Assembly (NCBI GenBank): GCA_015486145.1
Contig: WFSH01000102.1
Span: 1-18,817 of the forward strand
DNA length: 18,817 bases
DNA from: Mesoaciditogaceae bacterium
Lineage (GTDB): Bacteria > Thermotogota > Thermotogae > Mesoaciditogales > Mesoaciditogaceae
Reading direction: 5' to 3'
The position numbers were made by a program, and so were the translations under genes. The notes beneath the pieces are model-generated. The model was not told where the DNA came from, searched no databases, and worked only from the letters and a program-made list of their open reading frames with translations. Positions 5,579 through 14,236 of the stretch are shown here, one piece after another. Position 1 is the stretch's first letter. Each line of letters begins with the position of its first letter.

Positions 5579-6428
5579 ATACCTCATCTCCAAGGTAAGC
5601 TTCTATGACTTTCTTGTTGTTTTGAATTTCTTTTGGCAAACCGTGGGCTATTATTTTCCCATAATCGAGAACGTATATTCTTTCACATATGCCCATGACG
5701 AATTTCATGTCATGTTCTATCAACAAGATTGTCAGTGAAAATCTTTTTCTGATGTTTTCTATAAACTCTAAGAGTTCCTGGGTTTCCTGTGGATTCATTC
5801 CAGCAGCTGGTTCGTCCAAAAGAAGCAGCATCGGTTTTGTGGCAAGAGCACGCGCTATTTCAAGTTTCCGTTGGGGACCATATGGAAGTGCCGATGCTTT
5901 AAGATTCGCATATCTTTCCAAATCCACAGCTTTAAGAAGCTCCAAGGCATGATCTCTCATTTCTCTTTCCATTTTTAAATAATCCGGAGTCTTCAGCACA
6001 GCACTCCAAAACCAAGGCTTCCACTTTGGACGTCGATACACTTTTGGATTATGCTTGTACAGCACTTTTTGAGCCGCAAAATTCGTCAACCAGGAATGTT
6101 CCCCAACCAAAACATTTTCAAGCACGGTCATTTCAGAAAAGAGACGTATATTTTGGAAAGTCCTTGCCACCCCAAGATGAGTTATGACATGTGGTTTCAT
6201 TCCAGTTATGTCAATGTTATTGAAGATCACATTTCCAAACGTCGGTTTGTATATCCCTGTGATCATGTTGAAAATGGTCGTCTTTCCCGCCCCATTTGGT
6301 CCTATAAGGCCAACCAGTTCTCCTTCATTCAGGTATCCATTAAACGAATCGACAGCCGTCAAACCACCAAATTTAATGGTTAAATTTTCGAGTTTAAGCA
6401 CCGATTTTTTCTTACTAATTTCGATCAC
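5571..6428 (-). CDS. livG: branched-chain amino-acid ABC transporter, ATP-binding protein LivG
   Basis: The second ATPase of the importer, 285 residues. Walker A is GPNGAGKT at 43-50. The signature is LPYGPQRKLEIA near 181-192, replacing the usual LSGGQ, which is typical of LivG. Walker B is LLLLDEPAAGMNP near 201-213 and the switch histidine is in LLIEHDM. An insertion at about residues 110-155, rich in Trp, Lys and Arg (HNPKVYRRPKWKPWFW), makes it longer than the 255-residue E. coli protein; LivG proteins often carry such an insert. The GTG start at 6428 overlaps the livM stop by 14 bases and has AAGGAAG a few bases upstream, pointing to translational coupling. Confidence 0.93.
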   Translation of the reverse strand: MIEISKKKSVLKLENLTIKFGGLTAVDSFNGYLNEGELVGLIGPNGAGKTTIFNMITGIYKPTFGNVIFNNIDITGMKPHVITHLGVARTFQNIRLFSEMTVLENVLVGEHSWLTNFAAQKVLYKHNPKVYRRPKWKPWFWSAVLKTPDYLKMEREMRDHALELLKAVDLERYANLKASALPYGPQRKLEIARALATKPMLLLLDEPAAGMNPQETQELLEFIENIRKRFSLTILLIEHDMKFVMGICERIYVLDYGKIIAHGLPKEIQNNKKVIEAYLGDEVYV

Positions 6429-7476
6429 CCGCTTCCTTCAAAAAGAAGTTGTAAAACAACTGCCAACTCAGTTCTCTTTTACCCATTATGCCCCTGCGCC
6501 AAAATAGCATGATGAGAATGAAAACAGTTGCAAAAATCAACATACTCATGCCGGGAATACCTGGAATTTTCAATCCAAAAAGATTCATGGGAGATTCTAC
6601 TATTCTCAGCCATTGAGCAGCAATAGCAAAGAAAATAGCCCCAAGTACAGCACCAGATATACTCCCCAGCCCTCCCAAAACTATCATTATAAGCACATAA
6701 AAAGTCAACATTATTCCGAGACTGGTTGGCCTGGGATCTATAGTTGTTAACCAATGAGCGTAAAGTGCTCCACCAATACCGGCAAAAAAGCCGCTTACCA
6801 CAAACGCCATCAATTGATGTCTGAAAACATTTATTCCCATTGCCCGAGCCGCAACGGTGTCCTCTGACAAAGCCCTGAGAGCCCGTCCATAGCTACTGAA
6901 CTTCAAACTCCCTATCACCACTATGGTTACGAGCAACCATCCCCACGACCACCAAATTGTGGTGTACGAGGGAATACCTTTCAAGCCGAGTGCCCCATTG
7001 GTAATGGAATACGAGTTTTGTATGACAATCCTTATTATTTCAGCAAAGGCAAGAGTGGCAATGGCGAAGTAGTCGCCTGTCAATCTCAAAGAAGGATAAC
7101 CAACTATAAAGGCAAAAAAAGCGGCAACTATTCCACCAATGATCGTGGCTGGTAAAAAACCCATCTGTATGCTGTTCAATGGCCATATTAGCGGTTGGAT
7201 AAAAAACGACATGGCTTTTTGATGAATTGGTAAAGTTAAGAGTGCGGCGGTGTAGGCACCCACGGCTATAAAACCCGCATGTCCGAGCGAAAAAATGCCT
7301 GTTACGCCGTTGACGAGGGTATAACTCACTGCCATGATCGCGTATATGGCTATCAAAGTTATTATCCTTGACCAATAATCACCAAACGAATTGTTCGCGA
7401 AAAGCAAAAAAAACCCGCTTCCAATCACAAGGATCGTTGTGAGTATGAAATTCATCTTCACGGATACACGTTTCAT
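6415..7476 (-). CDS. livM: branched-chain amino-acid ABC transporter permease LivM
   Basis: This 353-residue inner-membrane permease pairs with LivH to form the translocation pore. It has about nine or ten hydrophobic segments. The LivM-family stretch TLVNGVTGIFSLGHAGF lies at about residues 53-69. The coupling loop to the ATPases is the GRALRALSEDTVAARAMGI region, resembling an EAA loop, in the second half. A C-terminal cytoplasmic tail of about 25 residues ends the protein. The ATG at 7476 follows the livH stop by 4 bases and has GAAGGTGT upstream. Substrate specificity among hydrophobic amino acids cannot be read from the sequence. Confidence 0.92.
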   Translation of the reverse strand: MKRVSVKMNFILTTILVIGSGFFLLFANNSFGDYWSRIITLIAIYAIMAVSYTLVNGVTGIFSLGHAGFIAVGAYTAALLTLPIHQKAMSFFIQPLIWPLNSIQMGFLPATIIGGIVAAFFAFIVGYPSLRLTGDYFAIATLAFAEIIRIVIQNSYSITNGALGLKGIPSYTTIWWSWGWLLVTIVVIGSLKFSSYGRALRALSEDTVAARAMGINVFRHQLMAFVVSGFFAGIGGALYAHWLTTIDPRPTSLGIMLTFYVLIMIVLGGLGSISGAVLGAIFFAIAAQWLRIVESPMNLFGLKIPGIPGMSMLIFATVFILIMLFWRRGIMGKRELSWQLFYNFFLKEAGDRN

Positions 7477-7480
7477 ATTT

Positions 7481-8377
7481 TTACACCTTCTGCTCCGAGT
7501 AAACTTTGAATATACCGGATGGTCTGAACATCAACAAAACGATCAGAATAACGTACGCAAAGGCATCTCTGTACCCAGCAAGATTTGGAAAGAACCCCAC
7601 TATGAGTATTTCCACCATACCCAATAAAAATCCACCAACAAGCGCACCAGGCACAGACCCTATTCCGCCAATAACGGCTGCAATAAAAGCTTTTAGACCA
7701 GGCACAAAGCCCATGTAAGGTTGAACCTGTGGATATCTCATGGCCCACATTATCCCAGAGGTGGCCGCCAACATCGAACCAATGATAAATGTTAACCCTA
7801 TTATGTTATCAACGTTGGCTCCCATCAAACTCGTCGTGGGAATATCCACAGAAATTGCCCTCATGGCAATTCCTATTTTCGTTTTGTACAAAAGCCATAT
7901 GAGTACAAACATGAGAAGGAATGTAACTGCCAAGATGAAAAATGTCAAAACTTGGATTCTCGTATGACCTATGATCAAAATTTTTGAAAAGAACGTTGGA
8001 TAAAGATTGAACGATTTTGGGATCCCACCAAACACAACAACCGCCAAACTCTCCAAGAAAAAGGACATGCCTATAGCTGTGATAAGTGAAGAAATTCTCG
8101 GTGCACTCCTCAAAGGTCGATATGCTATCCTCTCAACCATGAATCCAAGTACTCCCGCACCTACAATGCCAACTATGAAACCCAACCACCAAGGCATGGT
8201 GAGAGCTGCTATGAAATAAAACGAAAAATACACCCCCATCATAAGTATGTCTCCATGAGCAAAGTTGATCAGTCTGAGTATGCCGTAAACCATGGTATAT
8301 CCCACAGCTATCAGGGCATACAATCCGCCTAACAAAGTACCATTTATGAGATCCTGGATTAAATTAGAGGTAGACAC
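7481..8377 (-). CDS. livH: branched-chain amino-acid ABC transporter permease LivH
   Basis: The partner permease, 298 residues, with about eight hydrophobic segments. It opens with LIQDLINGTLLGGLYALIAVGYTMVYGILRLINFAHGD, a hallmark of LivH (residues about 6-43). The ATPase-contact loop is KTKIGIAMRAISVDIPTTSLMGANVD in the middle. The GTG start at 8377 has AAGGAG about 11 bases upstream. The gene is separated from livJ by 53 bases that contain a hairpin terminator, so its expression relative to the binding protein is likely reduced. Confidence 0.93.
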   Translation of the reverse strand: MSTSNLIQDLINGTLLGGLYALIAVGYTMVYGILRLINFAHGDILMMGVYFSFYFIAALTMPWWLGFIVGIVGAGVLGFMVERIAYRPLRSAPRISSLITAIGMSFFLESLAVVVFGGIPKSFNLYPTFFSKILIIGHTRIQVLTFFILAVTFLLMFVLIWLLYKTKIGIAMRAISVDIPTTSLMGANVDNIIGLTFIIGSMLAATSGIMWAMRYPQVQPYMGFVPGLKAFIAAVIGGIGSVPGALVGGFLLGMVEILIVGFFPNLAGYRDAFAYVILIVLLMFRPSGIFKVYSEQKV

Positions 8378-8399
8378 TTACTTACCATCTCCTTCTGGG

Positions 8400-8425
8400 A
8401 AAAAGGGGGAGCGAAACATTCCCCC
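8400..8425 (-). terminator. intercistronic hairpin terminator between livJ and livH
   Basis: On the minus strand GGGGGA (from 8420-8425, read as its complement) pairs with TCCCCC (from 8405-8410) across a 9-base loop and is followed by TTTTT. This is a short intrinsic terminator placed directly after livJ. Partial termination here would give an excess of binding protein over the membrane subunits, as is usual for such transporters. Confidence 0.6.
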
Positions 8426-8430
8426 ATAAG

Positions 8431-9537
8431 CTATGGATTTATGGTTGTAACATAGGTAAACTTGCCATTTTTAACTTCGTTGACGACGGCTGACTTTATC
8501 GTGTTGCCGTACTTATCGATCGTTATATAACCGGTGGCACCCTCAAAGTTTTTTGTCTTTCTCAACGCCTCAGCAATTTTTCCAGGATCGGCTGACCCGG
8601 CTCTTTTTATGGCATCTCTCAAAAGTAAATAAGAATCAAATCCCAAAGCCGCAAGCGCCGAAGGGGAAGTTTTGTAAACGGCTTCGTATTTGGCAACAAA
8701 TTTTTTCCCAACAGCGGTAAAAGGGTGAGATGCATTAAAGTGAGACGTGTAATACACCCCATTCACAGCACTTCCACCAATTTTTATGAGCTGTGGAGCT
8801 TCTGCCCCGTCACCGGCAAGTATTGGACCTGTGTAACCGAGCTGCCTTGCTTGACGTGCCATGAGAGCTATTTCAGGATAATATCCAGGAATGTAAAGAA
8901 CATCTGGTTTCTTGCTGAGTGCATCAGTCAGTTGAGCGCTGAAATCCTGATCTCCCGATTGATAGAATTCCCTTGAGACTTTTCCGCCCATCTTAACAAA
9001 ATCTTTTATGAAGAAATTGGACAAACCAACTGAGTAGTCTTGAACCACATCTGTGAAAACGACTGCTCTTTTCGCTTTTAAATTCTTGTAGGCGAAAATT
9101 GCCGCAACATGACCTTGGAACGGATCTATGAAACATGCCCTAAAAATATAGTGTTTCCCTTGGGTCACAAGTGGATTTGTTGATGCAGGCGACAACATTG
9201 GAATATGGCTTCTCTCTGCTATTGCTCCGCCGGCAAGCGAGTGTGAGCTGGCTATTTCTCCTATTATGGCCGCAACATGGTTGTAATCTATGAGACGACT
9301 GACAACATTTGCCGCTTCTGTCTTATCAGAACGATTGTCCGCGACGATGAGTTTTATCTTTTCACCGAGCACTTTTGGATAGAGCGTTTGGGCTATTTTC
9401 ACCCCTTGAAGTGTCATTTCTCCAAAAGCAGCGATATTTCCAGTCATGGGGAACGCCACACCTATCCTTATCGTTCCGGCGATAAAAACGGACGCAAGTA
9501 ATACGGTGATACTTAGTAAGATGAGTATTTTTCTCAT
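8431..9537 (-). CDS. livJ: periplasmic branched-chain amino-acid-binding protein
   Basis: A 368-residue substrate-binding protein of the Peripla_BP_6 (LivJ/LivK) type that delivers amino acids to LivHMGF. The first 21 or so residues (MRKILILLSITVLLASVFIAG) form a Sec signal peptide. There is no lipobox cysteine, so the mature protein should be free in the periplasm, which begins with TIRIGVAFPMTGNIAAFGE, the usual start of this fold. VVSRLIDYNHVAAIIGEIASSHSLA and LSPASTNP contain typical ligand-cleft positions. The ATG at 9537 has AGGAGG 7-8 bases upstream; an upstream in-frame start at 9612 would add residues ahead of the signal peptide and lies upstream of the likely promoter -10, so it was rejected. 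First gene of the operon. Confidence 0.93.
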   Translation of the reverse strand: MRKILILLSITVLLASVFIAGTIRIGVAFPMTGNIAAFGEMTLQGVKIAQTLYPKVLGEKIKLIVADNRSDKTEAANVVSRLIDYNHVAAIIGEIASSHSLAGGAIAERSHIPMLSPASTNPLVTQGKHYIFRACFIDPFQGHVAAIFAYKNLKAKRAVVFTDVVQDYSVGLSNFFIKDFVKMGGKVSREFYQSGDQDFSAQLTDALSKKPDVLYIPGYYPEIALMARQARQLGYTGPILAGDGAEAPQLIKIGGSAVNGVYYTSHFNASHPFTAVGKKFVAKYEAVYKTSPSALAALGFDSYLLLRDAIKRAGSADPGKIAEALRKTKNFEGATGYITIDKYGNTIKSAVVNEVKNGKFTYVTTINP

Positions 9538-9556
9538 GTTAATTCCTCCTTTTTCC

Positions 9557-9576
9557 ATGCCCTTTTCAACGGGCAT
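9557..9576 (-). promoter_or_regulatory. 5' leader hairpin of livJ
   Basis: ATGCCC (9557-9562) and GGGCAT (9571-9576) are perfect inverted repeats around an 8-base loop. The hairpin sits just upstream of the AGGAGG ribosome binding site of livJ and close to the inferred transcript start. It may stabilise the message; no riboswitch architecture is visible. Confidence 0.35.
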
Positions 9577-9593
9577 CCAACGAAATTGGTTCA

Positions 9594-9622
9594 ATTTTAC
9601 ACCATAAAGCAAAACATGTCAA
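9594..9622 (-). promoter_or_regulatory. sigma-70-type promoter of the liv operon
   Basis: The minus strand reads TTGACA (from 9617-9622), a 17-base spacer, then TAAAAT (from 9594-9599). This is a consensus -35 with a near-consensus -10 at ideal spacing. The transcript would begin about 50 bases before the livJ start codon. Confidence 0.8.
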
Positions 9623-9698
9623 TATTTAATGCCATAAAGTTTGTGTTATCACGAAATCTTAAAAAATAATTTATTTTAAAGAAATAAATTAGAGCATC

Positions 9699-9726
9699 AA
9701 AAAACGGGGCATCGTTCGATGCTCCG
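9699..9726 (-). terminator. intrinsic terminator after the M18 aminopeptidase gene
   Basis: On the minus strand CGGAGCATC pairs with GATGCCCCG (one mismatch) over a 4-base loop and is followed by TTTTTT (9699-9704). It lies 30 bases past the stop codon at 9756 and ends the thr-to-aminopeptidase operon. Confidence 0.85.
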
Positions 9727-9755
9727 TCGTTGTTCACTCAAAACTTTACTGAAAA

Positions 9756-11150
9756 TCACATTTCAAACTTTTCAATGAAGGCCTTATAAGCAAGATAAGA
9801 GTGGTAGAGATCGGCTTTTGATACTATTTCATAAGGTGAATGCATCCCAACAAGTGCCGGACCCGTATCGATGACGTGCATACCACGTTCGGCAAAATAT
9901 TTAGAAACTGTGCCACCACCACCGATATCGACTTTCCCGAGTTCGCCAGGTTGCCATGCCACCTTGTTGTCATTAAACAATTTCCTGACTTTCCAAACGA
10001 ATTCTGCATCTGCATCGCTTGCACCTGCTTTGCCACGAATACCGGTATACTTTGTCACAACGATACCGTGCCCCAAAATGGCTGCATTGTTTATCTCATG
10101 AACATCCTTAAACGTTGGATTTACAGCGGCACTCACATCTGAAGAAAGTACGGCTGTATTCTCTATGAGATCGTCCAAAAACACGTTGACATCTTTGCCT
10201 TTGGCGGCCAACATTTTTTTCAGCGGCGGAATCCAAAATTGGTTCTTTGAACCCGTGCTGCCCTCACTACCGATCTCCTCTTTATCAAAGAAAACTACCA
10301 CCGCTGGTCTTGCAAGCTTTTCAGCATCCAACAAGGCTTTCAAACTTGCGTAAGCACATATTTTATCGTCATGCCCATAAGCCGCTATCATGCTACGATC
10401 AAATCCAACTTCCCGAGGTTCCAACGCTGGGACCAATTCAAGCTCGGCGCTGGTAAGGTCTTCTTCCACAATCCCATACTTCTCGTTCAATATTTTGAGA
10501 ATGTTAAGCTTTATAGAAGAATCAAACTCCTCAAAAGTTATTGGTTTAGATCCAAGTATAAGATTTAACATTTCTCCATTTATATCGCTGAATTTTTTGT
10601 CTTGCTTATCCAAATGAGGCAACAGATCGCTGATCACGAATACGGGATCTTTGGGATCGTTTCCAACATTAACCTTCACCGTTTCACCGTTTCCTTTAAT
10701 GATTACTCCAACTATTGCAAGCGGGATGTTGAACCATTGATATTTTTTTATTCCTCCATAATAATGTGTTTTTGCAAGTGCAATACCCGTATCTTCATAA
10801 ACAGGTCTTGGTTTAAGATCTATTCTTGGCGAGTCAATGTGAGAAGCTATAACGTTAAAACCACCATTCAAAGTTTTAAGTACCCTGTAGATCGCTATCG
10901 CTTTCGATCTGTAAACCTCGTATGTCTTCACCTCGTTCTTAAAATCGGCTTTTTCAATGGGAACGTATCCAGCTTTTTCAAGAAGTTTAACTGTTTCTTC
11001 AACAAAATTCCTCTCCGTTTTTCCCTTTGACATAAAATCCATGTACCCAGAAGAAAATTCATCCACGACCTTTGAATTCAGGCCTTTCCATGCATTTCTC
11101 GGAGAAAAAGCAAGTTCCTTTTTCAAGTTCTCAAGTTCTTTTTTCGACAC
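9756..11150 (-). CDS. apeA: M18-family aminopeptidase
   Basis: A cytoplasmic zinc aminopeptidase of the M18 family that removes N-terminal residues from peptides, usually as a large oligomer. The 464 residues fit the family. Metal and catalytic motifs appear in order: ASHIDSPR with H104, AYGHDDK near 268, FFDKEEIGSEGS near 295 (the catalytic and ligand glutamates), SSDVSAA near 347, and GMHSPYE with H437 near the C-terminus. The GTG start at 11150 has AGGAGGGAG about 7 bases upstream, inside the end of the preceding gene's spacer. It is the last gene of the operon that begins with thrC, 13 bases after the coiled-coil/HTH protein. The symbol follows the naming of Thermotoga M18 enzymes. Confidence 0.92.
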   Translation of the reverse strand: MSKKELENLKKELAFSPRNAWKGLNSKVVDEFSSGYMDFMSKGKTERNFVEETVKLLEKAGYVPIEKADFKNEVKTYEVYRSKAIAIYRVLKTLNGGFNVIASHIDSPRIDLKPRPVYEDTGIALAKTHYYGGIKKYQWFNIPLAIVGVIIKGNGETVKVNVGNDPKDPVFVISDLLPHLDKQDKKFSDINGEMLNLILGSKPITFEEFDSSIKLNILKILNEKYGIVEEDLTSAELELVPALEPREVGFDRSMIAAYGHDDKICAYASLKALLDAEKLARPAVVVFFDKEEIGSEGSTGSKNQFWIPPLKKMLAAKGKDVNVFLDDLIENTAVLSSDVSAAVNPTFKDVHEINNAAILGHGIVVTKYTGIRGKAGASDADAEFVWKVRKLFNDNKVAWQPGELGKVDIGGGGTVSKYFAERGMHVIDTGPALVGMHSPYEIVSKADLYHSYLAYKAFIEKFEM

Positions 11151-11163
11151 TTTACTCCCTCCT

Positions 11164-11676
11164 TCATCTTTTTTTCATGCGTGAACCTAAATCTATTATG
11201 AGCTTTACCTCACCTACGCCCATATTCAAACTTTCCGCTATTTTTTCCACGCTCCAATTTTTCTCGATCAGATCTAAAACTTTTTCTTCTTTGGTAAGAG
11301 GCCTTGCGTTAACTTTCTCATTCGGCACAAGTTTTTGTTCCAAAGTTAGTGGACGATCTTTTGTTTCTGTACTTTTGTTTTCTGAGGAGAGGGTCATACG
11401 TTTAGAAAAGAGATTTTTAGCGTCTGAGATGGCTTCATTGAGTTTCGCGTATTCACTGCTGGCACTTCGAATCGTTGATTTTAACTCAGTAATTTTTCGT
11501 TCTGCAGTGTCGACATTAACACTTGTAACATGTTGAATCTTACCAATCAATTCAGATATATCATCTGCATTGAAGACATTCGTATTTTCGCGTTTCTTTA
11601 AAATCAAAACAAGTACCACTATCAACGGTAAGCTCCCGATCAATACTCCAAGAGCAAACCAAAGAAACTCTTTCAC
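11164..11676 (-). CDS. membrane-anchored coiled-coil protein with C-terminal HTH-like DUF6115 domain
   Basis: A 170-residue protein of unknown function. Residues 3-27 form one hydrophobic membrane segment. Residues about 37-95 are charged and heptad-like, a probable coiled coil (ISELIGKI...ERKITELKSTIR...). A low-complexity linker follows, rich in Lys, Thr, Glu and Pro. The last 40 residues (VLDLIEKNWSVEKIAESLNMGVGEVKLIIDLG) form a helix-turn-helix of the type seen at the C-terminus of DUF6115/DUF2802 and SwrB-like proteins, where the 'GxGEVKLIL' ending is typical. The GTG start at 11676 overlaps the upstream stop codon by 4 bases (GTGA). DNA binding by this HTH is not established for the family. 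Confidence 0.65.
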   Translation of the reverse strand: MKEFLWFALGVLIGSLPLIVVLVLILKKRENTNVFNADDISELIGKIQHVTSVNVDTAERKITELKSTIRSASSEYAKLNEAISDAKNLFSKRMTLSSENKSTETKDRPLTLEQKLVPNEKVNARPLTKEEKVLDLIEKNWSVEKIAESLNMGVGEVKLIIDLGSRMKKR

Positions 11677-12263
11677 TTTTTATATACAACCTCCGGAAAT
11701 TCAAGCTTCATGGGTCCATCCCAGATCAGTTTGTTTCCGTTTACACTCGTGGGAGTTGGAAAAGCAGAGATGAGTTTGCTTCCCTTGGGAAGGATAAATG
11801 TAACTTTAGAATTCTCATCCAATTTCATTTCGGCTTTTCCCATGGAAATGGTCACACGATCACCACTTGAGTTGATGAGACCACTCACAACACCATTTTC
11901 CTCTATTTGAACTTTCGTTGCACTTTCAGCTGTCATGGTGGATTGATAACTCAGAGCTTTAAGCGGTCTTTTTAACGACTTCGACAGTTTTGCAAAAATG
12001 TTGTTGTATGCTTTCAGTTTTTCTTTGTTGTTAAGTGACTTAAATCGGTTCATGGCTTTCGTCAATTCTTCAGGTTTGCTAAAGAGAAAGCGGGCTACCG
12101 TGTGTATGGTAACAGTTGATGAATTGTTGCTGAAAACATACGTCGATGAGTAATATGTTTGTTTGTAAGGAGGCTTGCTTCTATTCATCATGAGAAATTG
12201 GTAAATCATCACAGCCCCTAAAATTGCCACCAATATCCATAAGAAACGGTTATAACGAGACAT
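11673..12263 (-). CDS. uncharacterised membrane-anchored protein (possibly DUF4897)
   Basis: I do not recognise this 196-residue protein with certainty. Residues about 7-26 form a single hydrophobic segment (FLWILVAILGAVMIYQFLMM) near the N-terminus, which fits an anchor with the rest outside the cytoplasm. The remainder is rich in Ser, Thr and Lys and looks like beta-sandwich material (STVTIHTVARFLFS; KVTFILPKGSKLISAFP). Size and layout fit the Thermotoga-restricted DUF4897 family, but this is from memory and weak. The ATG at 12263 has GGAGGT 7 bases upstream. Its overlap with the next gene suggests the two membrane proteins are made together. Confidence 0.6.
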   Translation of the reverse strand: MSRYNRFLWILVAILGAVMIYQFLMMNRSKPPYKQTYYSSTYVFSNNSSTVTIHTVARFLFSKPEELTKAMNRFKSLNNKEKLKAYNNIFAKLSKSLKRPLKALSYQSTMTAESATKVQIEENGVVSGLINSSGDRVTISMGKAEMKLDENSKVTFILPKGSKLISAFPTPTSVNGNKLIWDGPMKLEFPEVVYKK

Positions 12264-12278
12264 TCACACACCTCCGGG

Positions 12279-12569
12279 CTATTTCAAATGAATTTTCTTC
12301 CAAAGTTCCACAAGATACTCTCCGAGGTATTGAACTTCTTCTATCGAATCAAATTTAGATACCTCTTCTTCAAGAATTTCTTTAAATGTTCGTTTGTCAG
12401 ATTCACATGGATCTTTTTTTAAAAGATCTGTCTTCTCGCTCGCCAATCTTTCAAAAACCTTATCCATGATCCTGTCAATTATGGCATCGATAAGAAAGTT
12501 AAAATCCACAACATTTTTCTCGACCGCTTTTTCTTCTTTTCTTTTGTAAGAAAAAAACGAATCTGCCAC
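12279..12569 (-). CDS. small hypothetical protein
   Basis: An unrecognised acidic and lysine-rich protein of 96 residues. It appears all-helical, with an amphipathic stretch (NFLIDAIIDRIMDKVFERLASEK) and a C-terminal helix (FKEILEEEVSKFDSIEEVQYLGEYLVELWKKI). No membrane segment, signal peptide or known motif is seen. I chose the GTG at 12569 because AAGGGGGA lies about 5 bases upstream of it; an in-frame TTG at 12587 would add six residues but has no ribosome binding site. Its place between the Nif3-like gene and the two membrane-protein genes, with short spacers, indicates operon membership. A role cannot be given. Confidence 0.6.
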   Translation of the reverse strand: MADSFFSYKRKEEKAVEKNVVDFNFLIDAIIDRIMDKVFERLASEKTDLLKKDPCESDKRTFKEILEEEVSKFDSIEEVQYLGEYLVELWKKIHLK

Positions 12570-12605
12570 ACTTTCCCCCTTTTTCAAACGACTTCGAAAA
12601 AACGG

Positions 12606-13379
12606 CTATAGATACATGTAAAATCTCTCGTGATATTTGAACGCTTTAATTCCAAAAGATTCCACAAATTTTACCATTTCATTTTCGAAGAATTTCTCAC
12701 TTTCATCGTGTTCCACGATAACGAGTGAAAGACCAATGTTGATGGCTTTTATCACTTCGTGATACTTTACGTCTCCGGTTACATAAACATCGGCTTTCGC
12801 TTTTTTTGCCGTTTCAATGAAATCTGCCCCTGCGCCAGAACAAATTGCCACTTTACGAACTTCATGCGGCCCTACAGGTGCAAGCCTCACCGTTTTACAT
12901 TCAAAGACTCTCTTCACCAAATTGGCAAATTCACGTATATCCACAGGAGGTTCGATTTCGCCAACACGTCCTATCCCTGCACCTTCTTTCAGTGCACTTG
13001 GTATGAGCGGCACAACGCTGAACATCCCCAATTTTTTTGCCAACACATCATTTAGTCCCCCAATTGTGGAATCATAATTGGTGTGTGCAGAGTAAAGGGT
13101 TATACCGTTCATGATCGTCATATATATGATATCACTTATCGGCTCTTTTGGCGTCAAACGTTTTACACCTTTGAAAAGCAGGGGATGATGCGTTAAGACC
13201 ATTTGACATTTATTAGCTATTGCCATTTTCAAGGCCTGAGGAGTGGGATCAAGGCTTACAAGCACACCTGTCAAATCTACATTTGGGCCTTCTATTTGAA
13301 TTCCGGAATTGTCATAATCTTCTTGAAGTGCAAGAGGCGCGATCTTTTCTAATTCATCCAAAAATTCTTTCACCAACAA
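12606..13379 (-). CDS. Nif3-like dinuclear metal-centre protein
   Basis: A member of the NIF3/YqfO/YbgI family, which forms toroidal hexamers with a two-metal site in each subunit. The biochemical role is not settled, although some members are annotated as GTP cyclohydrolase I type 2. With the start used here it has 257 residues. The conserved elements are EDYDNSGIQI near the N-terminus, LTHHPLLF with the paired histidines at about 64-65, YSAHTNYD at about 96-103, GDVKYHE, and VEHDESEKFF near the C-terminus. It lacks the CutA-like insert of the longer Bacillus form. The TTG at 13379 has GGAGG 8 bases upstream; the in-frame TTG at 13394 overlaps that ribosome binding site. It begins 17 bases after thrB. 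Confidence 0.88.
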   Translation of the reverse strand: MLVKEFLDELEKIAPLALQEDYDNSGIQIEGPNVDLTGVLVSLDPTPQALKMAIANKCQMVLTHHPLLFKGVKRLTPKEPISDIIYMTIMNGITLYSAHTNYDSTIGGLNDVLAKKLGMFSVVPLIPSALKEGAGIGRVGEIEPPVDIREFANLVKRVFECKTVRLAPVGPHEVRKVAICSGAGADFIETAKKAKADVYVTGDVKYHEVIKAINIGLSLVIVEHDESEKFFENEMVKFVESFGIKAFKYHERFYMYL

Positions 13380-13396
13380 TTTGACATCCTCCAAGT

Positions 13397-14236
13397 TTAG
13401 TCTTCAATTTCCAAACCTTTTTTGGAAACGTCGAGTTCCAACTTCTTCCAACTATGTGGTATTTGCAAGTCAGCATGACGACCCACCACGCCTATTGATG
13501 GTCCTGATCCACACAAAAATGTGGGAAGGTTGAGTTGATAACTCAAATATTCAAAAAATTTCATCGCCTGAGGGTGAAACGAAAGACGCGACTTTTGATG
13601 CAATTCATCTTCAAATCCCTCTTTGAGGACCTTTCCATTTGCAAAACCAGCTATCAAAATTCCAAGCCTTTGAAGGTTAAAAACAACCTGAGAAAGCGAC
13701 ACCTCTTTACGGAGCGCCCCGCGTGCCTCGTCAGTAGAAGTCTCGAATGGAGGAACAAATATGGTCAAACATTCAAACGGCACGCTCATTCCAAGAGAGG
13801 TGTATCCTTCAGATAGGTGCGCACTAATTCTTAGACCACCATACACAGCAGGAGCAACGTTATCGGGATGTCCTTCTATTTCAACAGCCTTGTCAAAAAC
13901 AAGTTGAAGATTGTCAAGAGAATCTGTAAAAGCCATAACCGCTCCCAAGGCGGAAACTATAGCCGCAGCGCTTGAGCCTAACCCCTTGCGAGATGGTATT
14001 ACGCTATGTTTCACAACACGAACGCCTTTGCTGTACCCATTTTCTTTTAGAAAAGTTTCCACGATTTCTGCGATCAGATCCTTTCCGGTAGCAGAAATAC
14101 CCTTCTCGATCACTTCGAAATGATCACTTTCTTCAAGAGTCACGACGTTTCTAAGGCTTACCGCAAGTCCGACAGTGTCGAACCCACTTCCAAGATTTGC
14201 AATTGTTGCCGGAACTGATACGGACACTTTTTTCAA
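13397..14236 (-). CDS. thrB: homoserine kinase
   Basis: A GHMP-family kinase that phosphorylates L-homoserine with ATP, giving the substrate of threonine synthase. Its 279 residues include the N-terminal PATIANLGSGFDTVG (9-23), the phosphate-binding loop IPSRKGLGSSAAA (80-92), EGHPDNVAPAVYGGL (121-135), and a C-terminal LCGSGPSIG, all typical of ThrB. The TTG start at 14236 overlaps the thrC stop as TTGA, with GAGG 7 bases upstream, so translation is probably coupled to that of thrC. It is slightly shorter than the usual 300 residues. Function is secure from motifs and from its position next to thrC. Confidence 0.93.
   Translation of the reverse strand: MKKVSVSVPATIANLGSGFDTVGLAVSLRNVVTLEESDHFEVIEKGISATGKDLIAEIVETFLKENGYSKGVRVVKHSVIPSRKGLGSSAAAIVSALGAVMAFTDSLDNLQLVFDKAVEIEGHPDNVAPAVYGGLRISAHLSEGYTSLGMSVPFECLTIFVPPFETSTDEARGALRKEVSLSQVVFNLQRLGILIAGFANGKVLKEGFEDELHQKSRLSFHPQAMKFFEYLSYQLNLPTFLCGSGPSIGVVGRHADLQIPHSWKKLELDVSKKGLEIED

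Noticed and set aside
7473..7748. Alternative minus-strand frames inside livH and livM
   Set aside because: They are out-of-frame shadows of the permease genes, rich in Cys, Trp and Arg, and have no ribosome binding site.
9594..9612. Upstream start at 9612 for the livJ protein
   Set aside because: It would place 25 residues before a clear signal peptide and overlaps the promoter -10; the ATG at 9537 has an AGGAGG ribosome binding site.
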